DNA from: Dehalococcoidia bacterium UBA6495
Lineage (GTDB): Bacteria; Chloroflexota; Dehalococcoidia; Lucifugimonadales; UBA826
Direction: 5' to 3'
NCBI GenBank assembly: GCA_002435305.1
Contig: DJMH01000095.1
Coordinates: 1-14,678 of the forward strand
Length of the DNA stretch: 14,678 bases
The notes below the pieces were generated by a model. It ran no database searches, had not been told where the DNA came from, and worked only from the letters and a program-made list of their open reading frames with translations. Positions 1 to 7,125 of this stretch are shown here, piece after piece. Position 1 is the stretch's first letter; each line of letters starts with the position of its first letter. The position numbers and the translations under genes are program-made.

Positions 1-1047
1 GTCACCTATTTCATGACTGAAACGCATAATCATGATCATGTCGTTTTGGTATTTGGAATCTTGGGATGTGTATCGCAAGGCGACTTTTTGTGGACCTATT
101 TTTTGTTCAGGTTTGTTGAAGGAATAATGAGGTTTCCATGTAGTGTGAACTGTTGGGTGATCTCGAAGATTTTTTCCCACTCCGGGTAAGTCACTTACTA
201 CGCTTATGTTGAACGTGGATAAGTATTCTTTTGAACCAACTCCTGACAGCATCAAAATTTGAGGTGTTGCTATTGAACCCGCCGATAGGATTATCTCTGT
301 TCCTTCAACCTTGAACATTTCGCCGTTACTGATCACCTCAACACCGGTTGCTACATTTCCATCAAATATGATTTTTTGGGTGACACAATTTGGTTTGATA
401 GTTAAATTTAAGCGATGTCTACTTTGAGAAAGGTAACCTAAAGCCGTACTGAATCTTATTCCATCAGGGTTGTTAAGAGGATATGGCCCGACGCCGGTTG
501 AGTCCGGCAGGTTGTGATCTATAGTCTCTTTGTAGCCCAAGTATTTACAAGCCTCGTAAAAAGCCAACTGGTCATCAGTTAAGGAATCCAGAGAATGTCT
601 TTTTACCAAAATAGGTCCATCTTGGCCGTGGAAATCGCCGTCATAATCTAGGTCTGTTTCAATTTTAAGGAGGTAAGGCAGGCATTCTTTAAAACTCCAC
701 CTGTCATTGCCCCATTCAACCCATCTTTCAAAATCCTCTGGTAGTGGACGTAGAAAAACCTGACCATTTATGGCACTAGTGCCTCCCGTTACTTTTCCGC
801 GAGGAACGGGCATATTTTCTGACAATTTGGAGGCTGTACCTGTAAATTGCCAGTCGTGAATACCGCCGACAACTATGTCTGGCCCAGTTCCCCATCCATG
901 TTTCAAATCAAAAGGTAAGTTTTCAAAATCTGGATAATCTGGACCCGCTTCCACTAAAAGAACTGAACAATTTTGGTCCTCTGACAAACGAGATGCCAGA
1001 ACTGCCCCGGCAGAGCCTGCGCCTATAACAATCTTGTCGTATTTCAA
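1..1047 (-). CDS. GMC-family FAD-dependent oxidoreductase (choline/alcohol dehydrogenase-like), C-terminus off the window
   Basis: A flavoprotein of the glucose-methanol-choline family, which oxidises alcohols or choline-like substrates using FAD; the substrate here cannot be told. The frame stays open to the window edge and gives 349 N-terminal residues of a protein usually about 530 long. Visible are the FAD-binding Rossmann motif GAGSAG (residues 9-14), the acidic ribose-binding residue in LLVEAG (E33), the GMC signature around GGTSAING (88-95), the second GMC signature around SAGSIATPQILMLSGVG (255-271) and GKNLRDHP (291-298). The catalytic His pair lies in the missing C-terminus. The start is TTG at 1047, supported by GAGGGAG five bases upstream; that Shine-Dalgarno overlaps the stop codon of the preceding membrane-protein gene, so translation is probably coupled. 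It is the last visible gene of the recF-led minus-strand set. Family call is firm; specificity is unknown. Confidence 0.9.
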   Translation of the reverse strand, partial: MKYDKIVIGAGSAGAVLASRLSEDQNCSVLLVEAGPDYPDFENLPFDLKHGWGTGPDIVVGGIHDWQFTGTASKLSENMPVPRGKVTGGTSAINGQVFLRPLPEDFERWVEWGNDRWSFKECLPYLLKIETDLDYDGDFHGQDGPILVKRHSLDSLTDDQLAFYEACKYLGYKETIDHNLPDSTGVGPYPLNNPDGIRFSTALGYLSQSRHRLNLTIKPNCVTQKIIFDGNVATGVEVISNGEMFKVEGTEIILSAGSIATPQILMLSGVGSKEYLSTFNISVVSDLPGVGKNLRDHPTVHTTWKPHYSFNKPEQKIGPQKVALRYTSQDSKYQNDMIMIMRFSHEIGD

Positions 1048-1052
1048 TTTGA

Positions 1053-1059
1053 CTCCCTC
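1053..1059 (-). promoter_or_regulatory. Ribosome binding site deciding the TTG start of the GMC gene
   Basis: On the minus strand GAGGGAG lies five bases before TTG (1047) and overlaps the TGA stop (1058-1060) of the upstream membrane-protein gene. No ATG or GTG is in frame close by, and the FAD motif begins eight codons after the TTG, so this site fixes the start. Confidence 0.75.
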
Positions 1060-1477
1060 ATCGATTATAAAAAGAAGAAGCTATCGCAAAAAAACCTGAC
1101 GGAATATAAAACGTTCCAACGGATGAAATACTTATGAGGATAAAGACTATGAAAATAACGGAGACAGCCCAGGAGTAAGATTTCCATCTAAGAATCAAAG
1201 TCTTGTGGCGGTTGCTGGCAGACTTCGCCATTATTGAAGAAAAAATACATACTCCCGATAAAACCCAAGGTAATATTATGACGAAAAGACCTTGTGCCCC
1301 CAACGCTTCAAATATTGTTTTATTTGTCTGGAATTGTTGGGTGAAATTGGCAGAATCTGTTATTTGCTCGAATTCACTTATTACTGGAAAAAAGATCAAT
1401 AATAGGCCCGCTAACATGGCTGTAATGTGTGAAAGGCCGGCGAATATGGTCGATTTATGTAGTAGGGTCATCGCCAA
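1058..1477 (-). CDS. Small integral membrane protein of unknown function
   Basis: I do not recognise this 139-residue protein. Three hydrophobic segments are visible: about residues 12-34, 62-83 and 102-124, with a further hydrophobic tail at 125-136. The basic stretch between segments 2 and 3 (RHKTLILRWK, 90-99) suggests that this loop is cytoplasmic, which places loop 35-61 (rich in Asn, Gln and Thr) outside. There is no Cys or His cluster or other catalytic motif. The TTG at 1477 has an AGAG purine run five bases upstream; the ATG at 1471, two codons later, is the alternative. Either start overlaps the 3' end of the SIR2-family gene (17-23 bases), and the stop overlaps the Shine-Dalgarno of the GMC gene, so it is embedded in the same transcript. 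A role supporting the neighbouring oxidoreductase is possible but is only guilt by association. Confidence 0.75.
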   Translation of the reverse strand: MAMTLLHKSTIFAGLSHITAMLAGLLLIFFPVISEFEQITDSANFTQQFQTNKTIFEALGAQGLFVIILPWVLSGVCIFSSIMAKSASNRHKTLILRWKSYSWAVSVIFIVFILISISSVGTFYIPSGFFAIASSFYNR

Positions 1478-2279
1478 TAATTCTCTTTATCTCGGTTACT
1501 AATTTTGGCAAAGAATCTTCTGTGGGGCCTTTTATAGACTCGGTAGCTGTTTGAGATATTGGAGTCTCCTCAGGATTAATTTCTATTATTTTTCCACCAG
1601 ATGATAAAACTTCCCTTGGGAAACCAGCGGCAGGGTACACGGTTGCTGAAGTCCCAATGACCAAAATACAGTCGGACAATCTAGTTTCATCGACACAAGT
1701 ATTTAAGGTTGAAAGCGGTATGGGTTCACCAAACATCACAGTGTCTGGTTTCACGATTCCAAAACATGTATTACATTTGGGAGGTAGGGTTTGTTTCCAA
1801 TCCAATGTTATACGGTCAAATTCATCTCGATGCCATCTCATATCACAACCGACACATCGTAATTTAGTTCTATTTCCGTGTATTTCGGTGATTTTCTTAG
1901 ATCCGGCAACGTAATGTAAGTTGTCTATATTTTGAGTAATTTGGTGTTTCAAAACACAAATCTTTTCAAGATCCACCAATGCTAAATGCCCAGGGTTTGG
2001 TTTTGCTTTTTCAATAGCCTCTCGAAATTTCGTTCTTTCAGGATCTATTTTGGCATTTAGATTTTGGTCCCACCATGCTTTAGGGTCGGCAAGAAAATTT
2101 TCGTACCCGTTGTTGGATGGTTCGCCTAATTTTGTCCATAATCCGCCAGCACCTCTGAAGGTTGGTATTCCACTTCCAACCGATAATCCGGCACCAACCA
2201 AGGCTATGGTATACCGAGATTGAACTATTATTTTGGCAGCAGCTGATATTGATTCTTGGTTTTGTATTTCCATTGTCAT
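1455..2279 (-). CDS. SIR2-family NAD-dependent protein deacylase (sirtuin)
   Basis: Removes acyl groups from protein lysines using NAD+, giving nicotinamide and O-acyl-ADP-ribose; a cytoplasmic regulator of enzymes. Full-length at 274 residues. Sirtuin motifs appear in order: GAGLSVGSGIPTFRG (29-43), TQNID (115-119) for NAD binding, the catalytic His in IHGN (H134), a zinc site C142/C145 and C169/C172, MFGE (182-185), GTSATVYPA (209-217) and EINPEETP (233-240). The Tyr-x-x-Arg pair that gives E. coli CobB and SIRT5 desuccinylase activity is not apparent in the matching region (around residues 68-80, which reads PKAWWDQNLNAKI), so simple deacetylation is more likely; this is inference. The start ATG at 2279 (a second ATG lies at 2273) is six bases after the recF stop with no clear Shine-Dalgarno, pointing to translational coupling with recF. 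Confidence 0.93.
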   Translation of the reverse strand: MTMEIQNQESISAAAKIIVQSRYTIALVGAGLSVGSGIPTFRGAGGLWTKLGEPSNNGYENFLADPKAWWDQNLNAKIDPERTKFREAIEKAKPNPGHLALVDLEKICVLKHQITQNIDNLHYVAGSKKITEIHGNRTKLRCVGCDMRWHRDEFDRITLDWKQTLPPKCNTCFGIVKPDTVMFGEPIPLSTLNTCVDETRLSDCILVIGTSATVYPAAGFPREVLSSGGKIIEINPEETPISQTATESIKGPTEDSLPKLVTEIKRIIGDDPTT

Positions 2280-2285
2280 TCAATT

Positions 2286-3458
2286 CTAAATTGTTTTTAC
2301 GGTGCCGTTTACGACTTCCAACCTATTGGAACTATTTATAAATGAGTCTGGAATGTGGCTCAGTTCAGCGGTGGTTACAATAACTTGATCGTGTTTCTTT
2401 AGGTGTTCTGCCAACTGTTCTCTGCGTGTTTGGTCTAACTCAGACATTACATCGTCTAGCAATAGCACAGGTTTTGTACTCCTACGGATATATAAAAATT
2501 CCGATTCTGCCATTTTCAAAGCTAAAATAGCCGTTCTTGACTGGCCTCTAGAGGCGTACTTCGAGGCTTCCATATTATCGATTTCAAATATTAAATCGTC
2601 TCTATGAGGACCAATGGTTGTAGACCCTTGGGCTATGTCTCTTCTTCTTGACCGTTCTAGATCCTTTATGAAAGTTTCCAGATCTATGTTTTCAGAGAGA
2701 ACATTTGTCCTCGCATAACGAATGCTCATTTTTTCATTGCTACCGCCCATCAGTCTATGAAAAGGAAGAGATGTACCTTCCAAGATTTCCACGGCTTCTT
2801 GCCGTTTTCTTGTGAGGATTACAGCATTTTCTGCTAATTGTTGGTCCCAAAATGTTAGTTCATTTACCGAAGAGGAACCGTCCCGTATTAATCTCAAAAG
2901 ATGGTTTCTCTGGGTGTTTGCTTTTTGATACTGCTGTATTGACAGAAGATATTCCTTGTCGACTTGAGAAAGTAGTATGTCAAGGTATCTACGTCTTACA
3001 GAAGGGCTACCATATATCAGGTCTAGATCACCGACGCTAAATAAAACAGCGTTAACAATGCCCACCAGCTCGGATGATCTTTTGGGAGAACCGTTAACTC
3101 GTATAAATTTTTGTGCAACAAATCCATGAATATTCTGTGATAATTGGCACCTATAATGAATCTCTAGATTTTCTGATCCCCTGATGTGTTCGGCAACACA
3201 TCCGATTTTAGAGTAACTCAATTCTTGTTGCTCGAGTTGCAGAACAGAGAATTTGTTGATTAATTCTCTGTCAGTGGTGACTTTTGGTGACTTGGCAATG
3301 GCCATGATATAGATTGCTTCTAGCAGATTGCTTTTGCCATGTCCATTTGCTCCTTGAATTACTGTCGTACCAAGAGGCAGCGCCAGTTCCAAATTGTCGT
3401 AATTTCGAAAATTAAGAAGACTTAGATGGGAGATGCGAATGAGAATTCTCCAAAGCAA
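2286..3458 (-). CDS. recF: DNA replication and repair protein RecF
   Basis: ATP-binding SMC-like protein that works with RecO and RecR to load RecA on gapped single-stranded DNA. Motifs: the RecF N-terminus LSLLNFRNY (12-20), Walker A GANGHGKS (36-43), the family motif around DLDLIYGSPSVRRRYLD (144-160), GPHRDD (283-288), the ABC signature in ASRGQSRTAILALKMAE (302-318), and Walker B with D-loop in PVLLLDDVMSELD (330-342). Length of about 385-390 is normal for the family. The start is uncertain: the listed TTG (3458) has no good ribosome site, whereas an in-frame ATT at 3440 is preceded seven bases upstream by GGAGA and would give MRISHLSLLNFRNY, which matches where RecF proteins usually begin. 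recF leads the minus-strand set with the sirtuin gene and is divergent from cofD. It is not beside gyrB, dnaN or dnaA as in many bacteria. Confidence 0.96.
   Translation of the reverse strand: MLWRILIRISHLSLLNFRNYDNLELALPLGTTVIQGANGHGKSNLLEAIYIMAIAKSPKVTTDRELINKFSVLQLEQQELSYSKIGCVAEHIRGSENLEIHYRCQLSQNIHGFVAQKFIRVNGSPKRSSELVGIVNAVLFSVGDLDLIYGSPSVRRRYLDILLSQVDKEYLLSIQQYQKANTQRNHLLRLIRDGSSSVNELTFWDQQLAENAVILTRKRQEAVEILEGTSLPFHRLMGGSNEKMSIRYARTNVLSENIDLETFIKDLERSRRRDIAQGSTTIGPHRDDLIFEIDNMEASKYASRGQSRTAILALKMAESEFLYIRRSTKPVLLLDDVMSELDQTRREQLAEHLKKHDQVIVTTAELSHIPDSFINSSNRLEVVNGTVKTI
3447..3451 (-). promoter_or_regulatory. Ribosome binding site pointing to an ATT start for recF
   Basis: GGAGA on the minus strand, seven bases before an in-frame ATT (3438-3440). 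It lies inside the coding sequence if the upstream TTG at 3458 is used, and in the ideal place if ATT is the real initiator. No equally good site precedes the TTG. Confidence 0.45.
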
Positions 3459-3484
3459 GTGCAGTGTGTCGTAATCCGCCGTTG

Positions 3485-3514
3485 TTGAAAGGATTTTAGC
3501 ATGTTAGTTATATT
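3485..3514 (+). promoter_or_regulatory. Candidate sigma70-type promoter for cofD-cofC
   Basis: TTGAAA (3485-3490), an 18-base spacer, then TATATT (3509-3514), in the 112-base gap between divergent recF and cofD. Predicted transcription would begin near 3521, leaving a leader of about 50 bases that contains AGGAG (3557-3561) ten bases before the cofD ATG. Found by eye only; AT-rich gaps give such matches by chance. Confidence 0.4.
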
Positions 3515-3570
3515 GTGTGAGTTATATAGTAATTCTGAAAAGTCTACGAAGTTTTAGGAGATAAGTACTG

Positions 3571-4500
3571 ATGAAATCAGTGGTTGCATTGGCAGGTGGG
3601 GTTGGAGGGGCTAAGTTGGCTCTTGGGTTTTCTTATATTTTAGGTTCTGATGAGTTGACAATCGTGGTCAATACTGCGGATGATGACCGTTTCTATGGAT
3701 TACATGTTTCCCCTGACCTTGATACTGTGATGTATACCCTAGCAGGCGTATCCAATTCTGAAATGGGCTGGGGCCTTGTGAGTGAATCATTTCGAACTTT
3801 AGAAAGGCTGAAGGAATATGGCGTTGATGCTTGGTTTAACTTGGGCGATTTAGATCTTGCTACTCACCTCTATCGCACAAAAATGTTAGATGAAGGAAAA
3901 ACATTGTCAGAGGTATGTCAGCAATTAGCCAAATCTTTGGGTGTGGAGCATAAAATATTGCCAGTGACTGACAGCTCCATAAAGACAGTATTGGAAACTC
4001 AAGACGGAGTTATGAGCTTTCAAGAGTATTTTGTGAAAAATCAGTGTGAACCGGTTGTCAAATCAATAGATTTTGAGGGGTCCTCAAATTGCACAGTTAC
4101 CCCTGAGGTGAGACAGGCTGTTATGAATATGGATTTATTGGTGTTCTGCCCCTCAAATCCTTTTGTTAGTCTTGCCCCAATCCTATCGGTGCCAGGATTT
4201 AAACAATTGATCGAGTCGTTTTCTGGAAGATCAATTGGCGTTAGCCCCATTGTGGGAGGGGAAGCGATCAAGGGCCCTGCTGCAAAGATGCTTAAGGAAC
4301 TTGGGCACGATGTATCCTCCCTGGGAGTCGCTCGCCAATATGTTGGGCTCTGCAACACATTCATTATTGACGAAAAAGATGTGGCTCTGAAGGAAGAGAT
4401 AGAATCTTTGGGAATGGATGTTTTTGTAACTCAGACTATTATGGAAACAGATCAGGACAAAAAACAATTGGCTCAATACATACTAGAGATAAGCGCCTAA
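3571..4500 (+). CDS. cofD: 2-phospho-L-lactate transferase CofD (F420 biosynthesis)
   Basis: Transfers the phospholactate (or phosphoenolpyruvate) moiety from its GDP-activated form to the deazaflavin FO, making F420-0 or dehydro-F420-0; cytoplasmic. At 309 residues it is full-length. Family motifs are GGVGGAK (9-15) at the N-terminus, NTADDD (34-39), SPDLDTVMY (47-55), NLGDLDLATHLYRT (90-103), PSNPFVSL (194-201) and SPIVGGEAIKGPAAKM (225-240). The ATG start has AGGAG ten bases upstream. cofC follows after four bases, so the enzyme and the supplier of its activated substrate are co-transcribed. The gamma-glutamyl ligase CofE and the FO synthase are not in this window and must lie elsewhere. 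Confidence 0.95.
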   Translation: MKSVVALAGGVGGAKLALGFSYILGSDELTIVVNTADDDRFYGLHVSPDLDTVMYTLAGVSNSEMGWGLVSESFRTLERLKEYGVDAWFNLGDLDLATHLYRTKMLDEGKTLSEVCQQLAKSLGVEHKILPVTDSSIKTVLETQDGVMSFQEYFVKNQCEPVVKSIDFEGSSNCTVTPEVRQAVMNMDLLVFCPSNPFVSLAPILSVPGFKQLIESFSGRSIGVSPIVGGEAIKGPAAKMLKELGHDVSSLGVARQYVGLCNTFIIDEKDVALKEEIESLGMDVFVTQTIMETDQDKKQLAQYILEISA

Positions 4501-4504
4501 ATAA

Positions 4505-5125
4505 GTGGATCAATTTTCTGTACTTATACCGATGAAAATTCCTAGTGAAGGTAAATCTAGGCTGGTTGATGTTTTAGATGGGCCAAGTAGGAAGGCACTA
4601 ATAATATCCTTATTGGAAAGGGTTCTCGAAGCCTCAATGAATTCATCTAGCCGTGATGTTTATGTAATTGGTGGAGGCTTTGAAGTGGCCGATATTTGTA
4701 GACAGATTGGTGCCAATTGGTTGAATTCAGATTCAGGGAATTTAAATTTTGATGTATCGGCGGGCATTGCTGAGATCACCCAAGCAGGCAATGGGACAAT
4801 ATATTTGCCGGGGGACCTTCCATTTGTTACCTCAGAAGATATTGACTCAGTAATTAATCGCTCAGAGAATGGCGATTTGGCAGTGCTGGTTGCATCTGAG
4901 TCTGATGGTGGCACTAACTGTGTTCTTTTTCCATATCAAACTAAACTGATTCCTTTGCTGGGTTTAGATAGTTATAGAAAGCATTATGAGTATGCTGTGG
5001 ACCATGGCATTCTTTTTGAATCGATCAGGCCAGCAGGATTACTTATAGATCTTGATACGGAAGATGATTTAAAAAAATGTCAGCGCAGAGAAAAAGGATT
5101 CTTAGGAAATGTTGGAATTATTTGA
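4505..5125 (+). CDS. cofC: 2-phospho-L-lactate (or phosphoenolpyruvate) guanylyltransferase CofC
   Basis: Small nucleotidyltransferase that couples GTP to phospholactate or phosphoenolpyruvate to make the donor used by CofD. Visible motifs are PMKIPSEGKSRL (9-20; the nucleotide-binding loop with a conserved Lys-Ser-Arg), GDLPFVTSED (103-112; metal and nucleotide site), SDGGTN (133-138) and DLDTEDDL (182-189). Length of 206 is usual. The start is GTG at 4505, four bases after the cofD stop; no strong Shine-Dalgarno is seen, only a GAGATAAG run inside the cofD end, so coupling is likely. Whether the substrate is phospholactate or PEP (FbiD-type) cannot be judged by eye. Confidence 0.92.
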   Translation: MDQFSVLIPMKIPSEGKSRLVDVLDGPSRKALIISLLERVLEASMNSSSRDVYVIGGGFEVADICRQIGANWLNSDSGNLNFDVSAGIAEITQAGNGTIYLPGDLPFVTSEDIDSVINRSENGDLAVLVASESDGGTNCVLFPYQTKLIPLLGLDSYRKHYEYAVDHGILFESIRPAGLLIDLDTEDDLKKCQRREKGFLGNVGII

Positions 5126-5152
5126 AAATATTTGGTTAAAGTGGGTCTGAGT

Positions 5153-6100
5153 ATGACTAAACTAGGTGTGTTACTCCCTACAAGGGGGTTGTTGATGACG
5201 GATGTTCTTCCTACCAATATAGATGAGATCGTTGATATGGCAGAAGCTGTAGAGGATTCTGGTATTGATTCTGTTTGGGTGGGTGATAGTCTAACTGCAA
5301 AACCTAGATTGGAGCCTTTCACGGCTTTATCGGCTATAGCTGCTGGCACAAAAAATATAAGACTGGGTACAGCTGTGTTACTTTCTTCATTAAGGCATCC
5401 CGTTCAGCTTGCCCATGTAGCGACTACTTTGGATTTGATATCAGAGGGCAGGCTTGTGCTGGGCATGGGAGTCGGCGGAGCCTTTAATGATGCTCAAAGG
5501 AAAGAGTGGCATAACGTAGGAGTGGACCCTCGAAAGAGAGCTGGTAGATTTGAAGAGTCCCTCAAAATTTTTAAGCCCCTCACTAGGGGAGAGACGATCA
5601 CGTTTTCAGGGGAACATTTTGACGTAAGAGATATTTCAATTAAACCAGTTTCCCCTCAAAACAACGGAATACCAGTTTTGGTTGCTGCCCATGGACGATC
5701 CAAATTGGAAAGACAGTATGAACGGGTCCTCCTTGGTGATGGGATAATATCGATCTCAGATTTTCCAGATGAATATGAGATGGCTCTAAAGAAAGTGTCC
5801 CAATATTGCGAGCAGAGGGGCACTCAGTTTAAAAGTTTAGAGAAAAGCTTTTATATGACAGTAAATATCGGAGATAAAAAGGAAAAATTGACCGAGGAGG
5901 CAGATCGGTTTTTAAAATTATATTATGGGATCAATATATGGCAGGAAAGATGGGGTCCTTGGGGAACCCCTGAAGAGGTTTTGACCAGAATAAAAACCTA
6001 TGAAAATGTCGGCGCCGAAACAATAATTGTGAGGTTTGCCTCATTTGACCAGGCTAGGCAGCTTGAACTCTTTTTGAATGAGGTCGTACCATATGTATAG
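5153..6100 (+). CDS. LLM-class (luciferase-like) oxidoreductase, probably F420- or FMN-dependent
   Basis: A TIM-barrel oxidoreductase of the bacterial luciferase-like family, which uses reduced F420 or FMN. Numbered from the ATG at 5153 it has 315 residues. The family pattern is clear: TKLGVLLPTRG at the N-terminus, then DSVWVGDSL, IRLGTAVLLSSLRHPVQLAHVAT, a central LVLGMGVGG motif and RKRAGRFEESL. ATG 5153 is preferred because the barrel strand starts straight after it; TTG 5132 and GTG 5141 are in-frame alternatives without better ribosome sites. It lies 27 bases after cofC (six if TTG is used), in line with one transcript. That neighbourhood is the main reason to favour F420 over FMN; the substrate is unknown. 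Its 3' end faces the binding-protein gene with only 23 bases between. Confidence 0.9.
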   Translation: MTKLGVLLPTRGLLMTDVLPTNIDEIVDMAEAVEDSGIDSVWVGDSLTAKPRLEPFTALSAIAAGTKNIRLGTAVLLSSLRHPVQLAHVATTLDLISEGRLVLGMGVGGAFNDAQRKEWHNVGVDPRKRAGRFEESLKIFKPLTRGETITFSGEHFDVRDISIKPVSPQNNGIPVLVAAHGRSKLERQYERVLLGDGIISISDFPDEYEMALKKVSQYCEQRGTQFKSLEKSFYMTVNIGDKKEKLTEEADRFLKLYYGINIWQERWGPWGTPEEVLTRIKTYENVGAETIIVRFASFDQARQLELFLNEVVPYV

Positions 6101-6123
6101 GGGATATGCAGGTTCAACTTTAC

Positions 6124-7047
6124 CTACTTAGAAAGCGCATTACGGGCAAACTCTGGCCTCACAAGCCTTTGGTAGGGATAACGACCATCAACTAGACTAC
6201 CTTCGATGAGTATGTCTCGCATGGCGGTATAGCCGTCCTCACCAATCAAAGCGTTCTTAGGCCAAGTTTGCTGGCCTTTGTATTGTCTTATTGCCCTCCC
6301 CAAGACACCCGTGGAATTATTTGGAAAAAAAGATGAAACTTTGTCAGCTATTTCTGACTCTTTGTTTCCATGAATCCATTCCAATGCCTTCTGAAATCCA
6401 TTAACAAACGCCTGCACTGTATCTGAGTTTTCAGATATAAACGCGGGAGCAACCGCAAAAGAGCTGTAGCAGATATATCCAAGTTCTGGCCCCAGGGAAG
6501 CAACCAAATGTCCGATTCCATCGTCAATCAAAGACTGAGCATATGGATGAAGAATATGTAGGTAATCTGCTTCACCTTTTTTAAATATATTTATGGCATC
6601 AATAGCTGACATCCCTTTAATCAGTTTGATGGCAGATAGATCAACTTCATGATTTATCAACACAGTCCTGAGAGGATTCCAGGGGACAGGCGTAAAACCA
6701 ATAGGAATTAATGTAGACCCTTCCAGTTCTTTCCAACCCCAACCCTCTACAGGTTGTCGGGATAAAAGTAAAAATCCGTCTCTCTGGTTTATCTCGGCGA
6801 TATGAAGTGGCGCGTCGTCCCTACCTTCGTCGAGATCCATGAGGCTTCGACTAATACCAGTCTGAACAATATCAACACCTCCGGACCTCAACAATTCGGT
6901 TGCAGCTATGTTATCGGGGACAGTACTAAAGACAACATCCAACCCTTGGTCGTATAAAAACCCTCCCGCTACAGCTACATATAACGGTGTATAAAACAGA
7001 TTCCGATAAGTATCCATCAGGCGAATCGCCTTGCGTTCAGATAACAA
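6124..7047 (-). CDS. NMT1/THI5-like (SsuA-type) substrate-binding domain protein without signal peptide
   Basis: Resembles the periplasmic binding proteins of nitrate, sulfonate and HMP-type ABC importers. The typical opening IRLMDTYRNLFYTPLYVAVAGGFL (8-31, given by its ends) is followed by GLDVVF, TELLRSGGVDIVQTG (50-64), a hinge region with FTPVPWNPLRTVL (118-130), and an AFVNGFQKALEWI helix near the C-terminus. Unusually, no signal peptide or lipobox is seen: the fold begins within ten residues of the start, and upstream in-frame sequence offers no hydrophobic leader. The start is TTG at 7047 with GGGAAG about nine bases upstream; ATG at 7017 would cut the first strand. No permease or ATPase gene is nearby. 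It may be a cytoplasmic enzyme or sensor using this fold (yeast Thi5 is such a case, but its CCCFC motif is not seen; the nearest is GYICYSSF, 190-197). Function open. Confidence 0.75.
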   Translation of the reverse strand: MLSERKAIRLMDTYRNLFYTPLYVAVAGGFLYDQGLDVVFSTVPDNIAATELLRSGGVDIVQTGISRSLMDLDEGRDDAPLHIAEINQRDGFLLLSRQPVEGWGWKELEGSTLIPIGFTPVPWNPLRTVLINHEVDLSAIKLIKGMSAIDAINIFKKGEADYLHILHPYAQSLIDDGIGHLVASLGPELGYICYSSFAVAPAFISENSDTVQAFVNGFQKALEWIHGNKESEIADKVSSFFPNNSTGVLGRAIRQYKGQQTWPKNALIGEDGYTAMRDILIEGSLVDGRYPYQRLVRPEFARNALSK

Positions 7048-7071
7048 CTGTTACATCTTCCCTTTTCTAGT

Positions 7072-7101
7072 GAAAACTTCTTACCCACAGAAGGCGTTTT
7101 C
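7072..7101 (-). terminator. Hairpin between ligA and the binding-protein gene, possible weak terminator
   Basis: GAAAACTTCT (7072-7081) can pair with AGAAG...TTTTC (7089-7101) around a seven-base loop, with GCG (7094-7096) bulged. On the minus strand the stem is followed by only a short T run, so it may be a weak terminator or attenuator after ligA, or a processing site. Structure found by eye. Confidence 0.3.
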
Positions 7102-7125
7102 TATTGTGATTAATTGATTAAAGGT

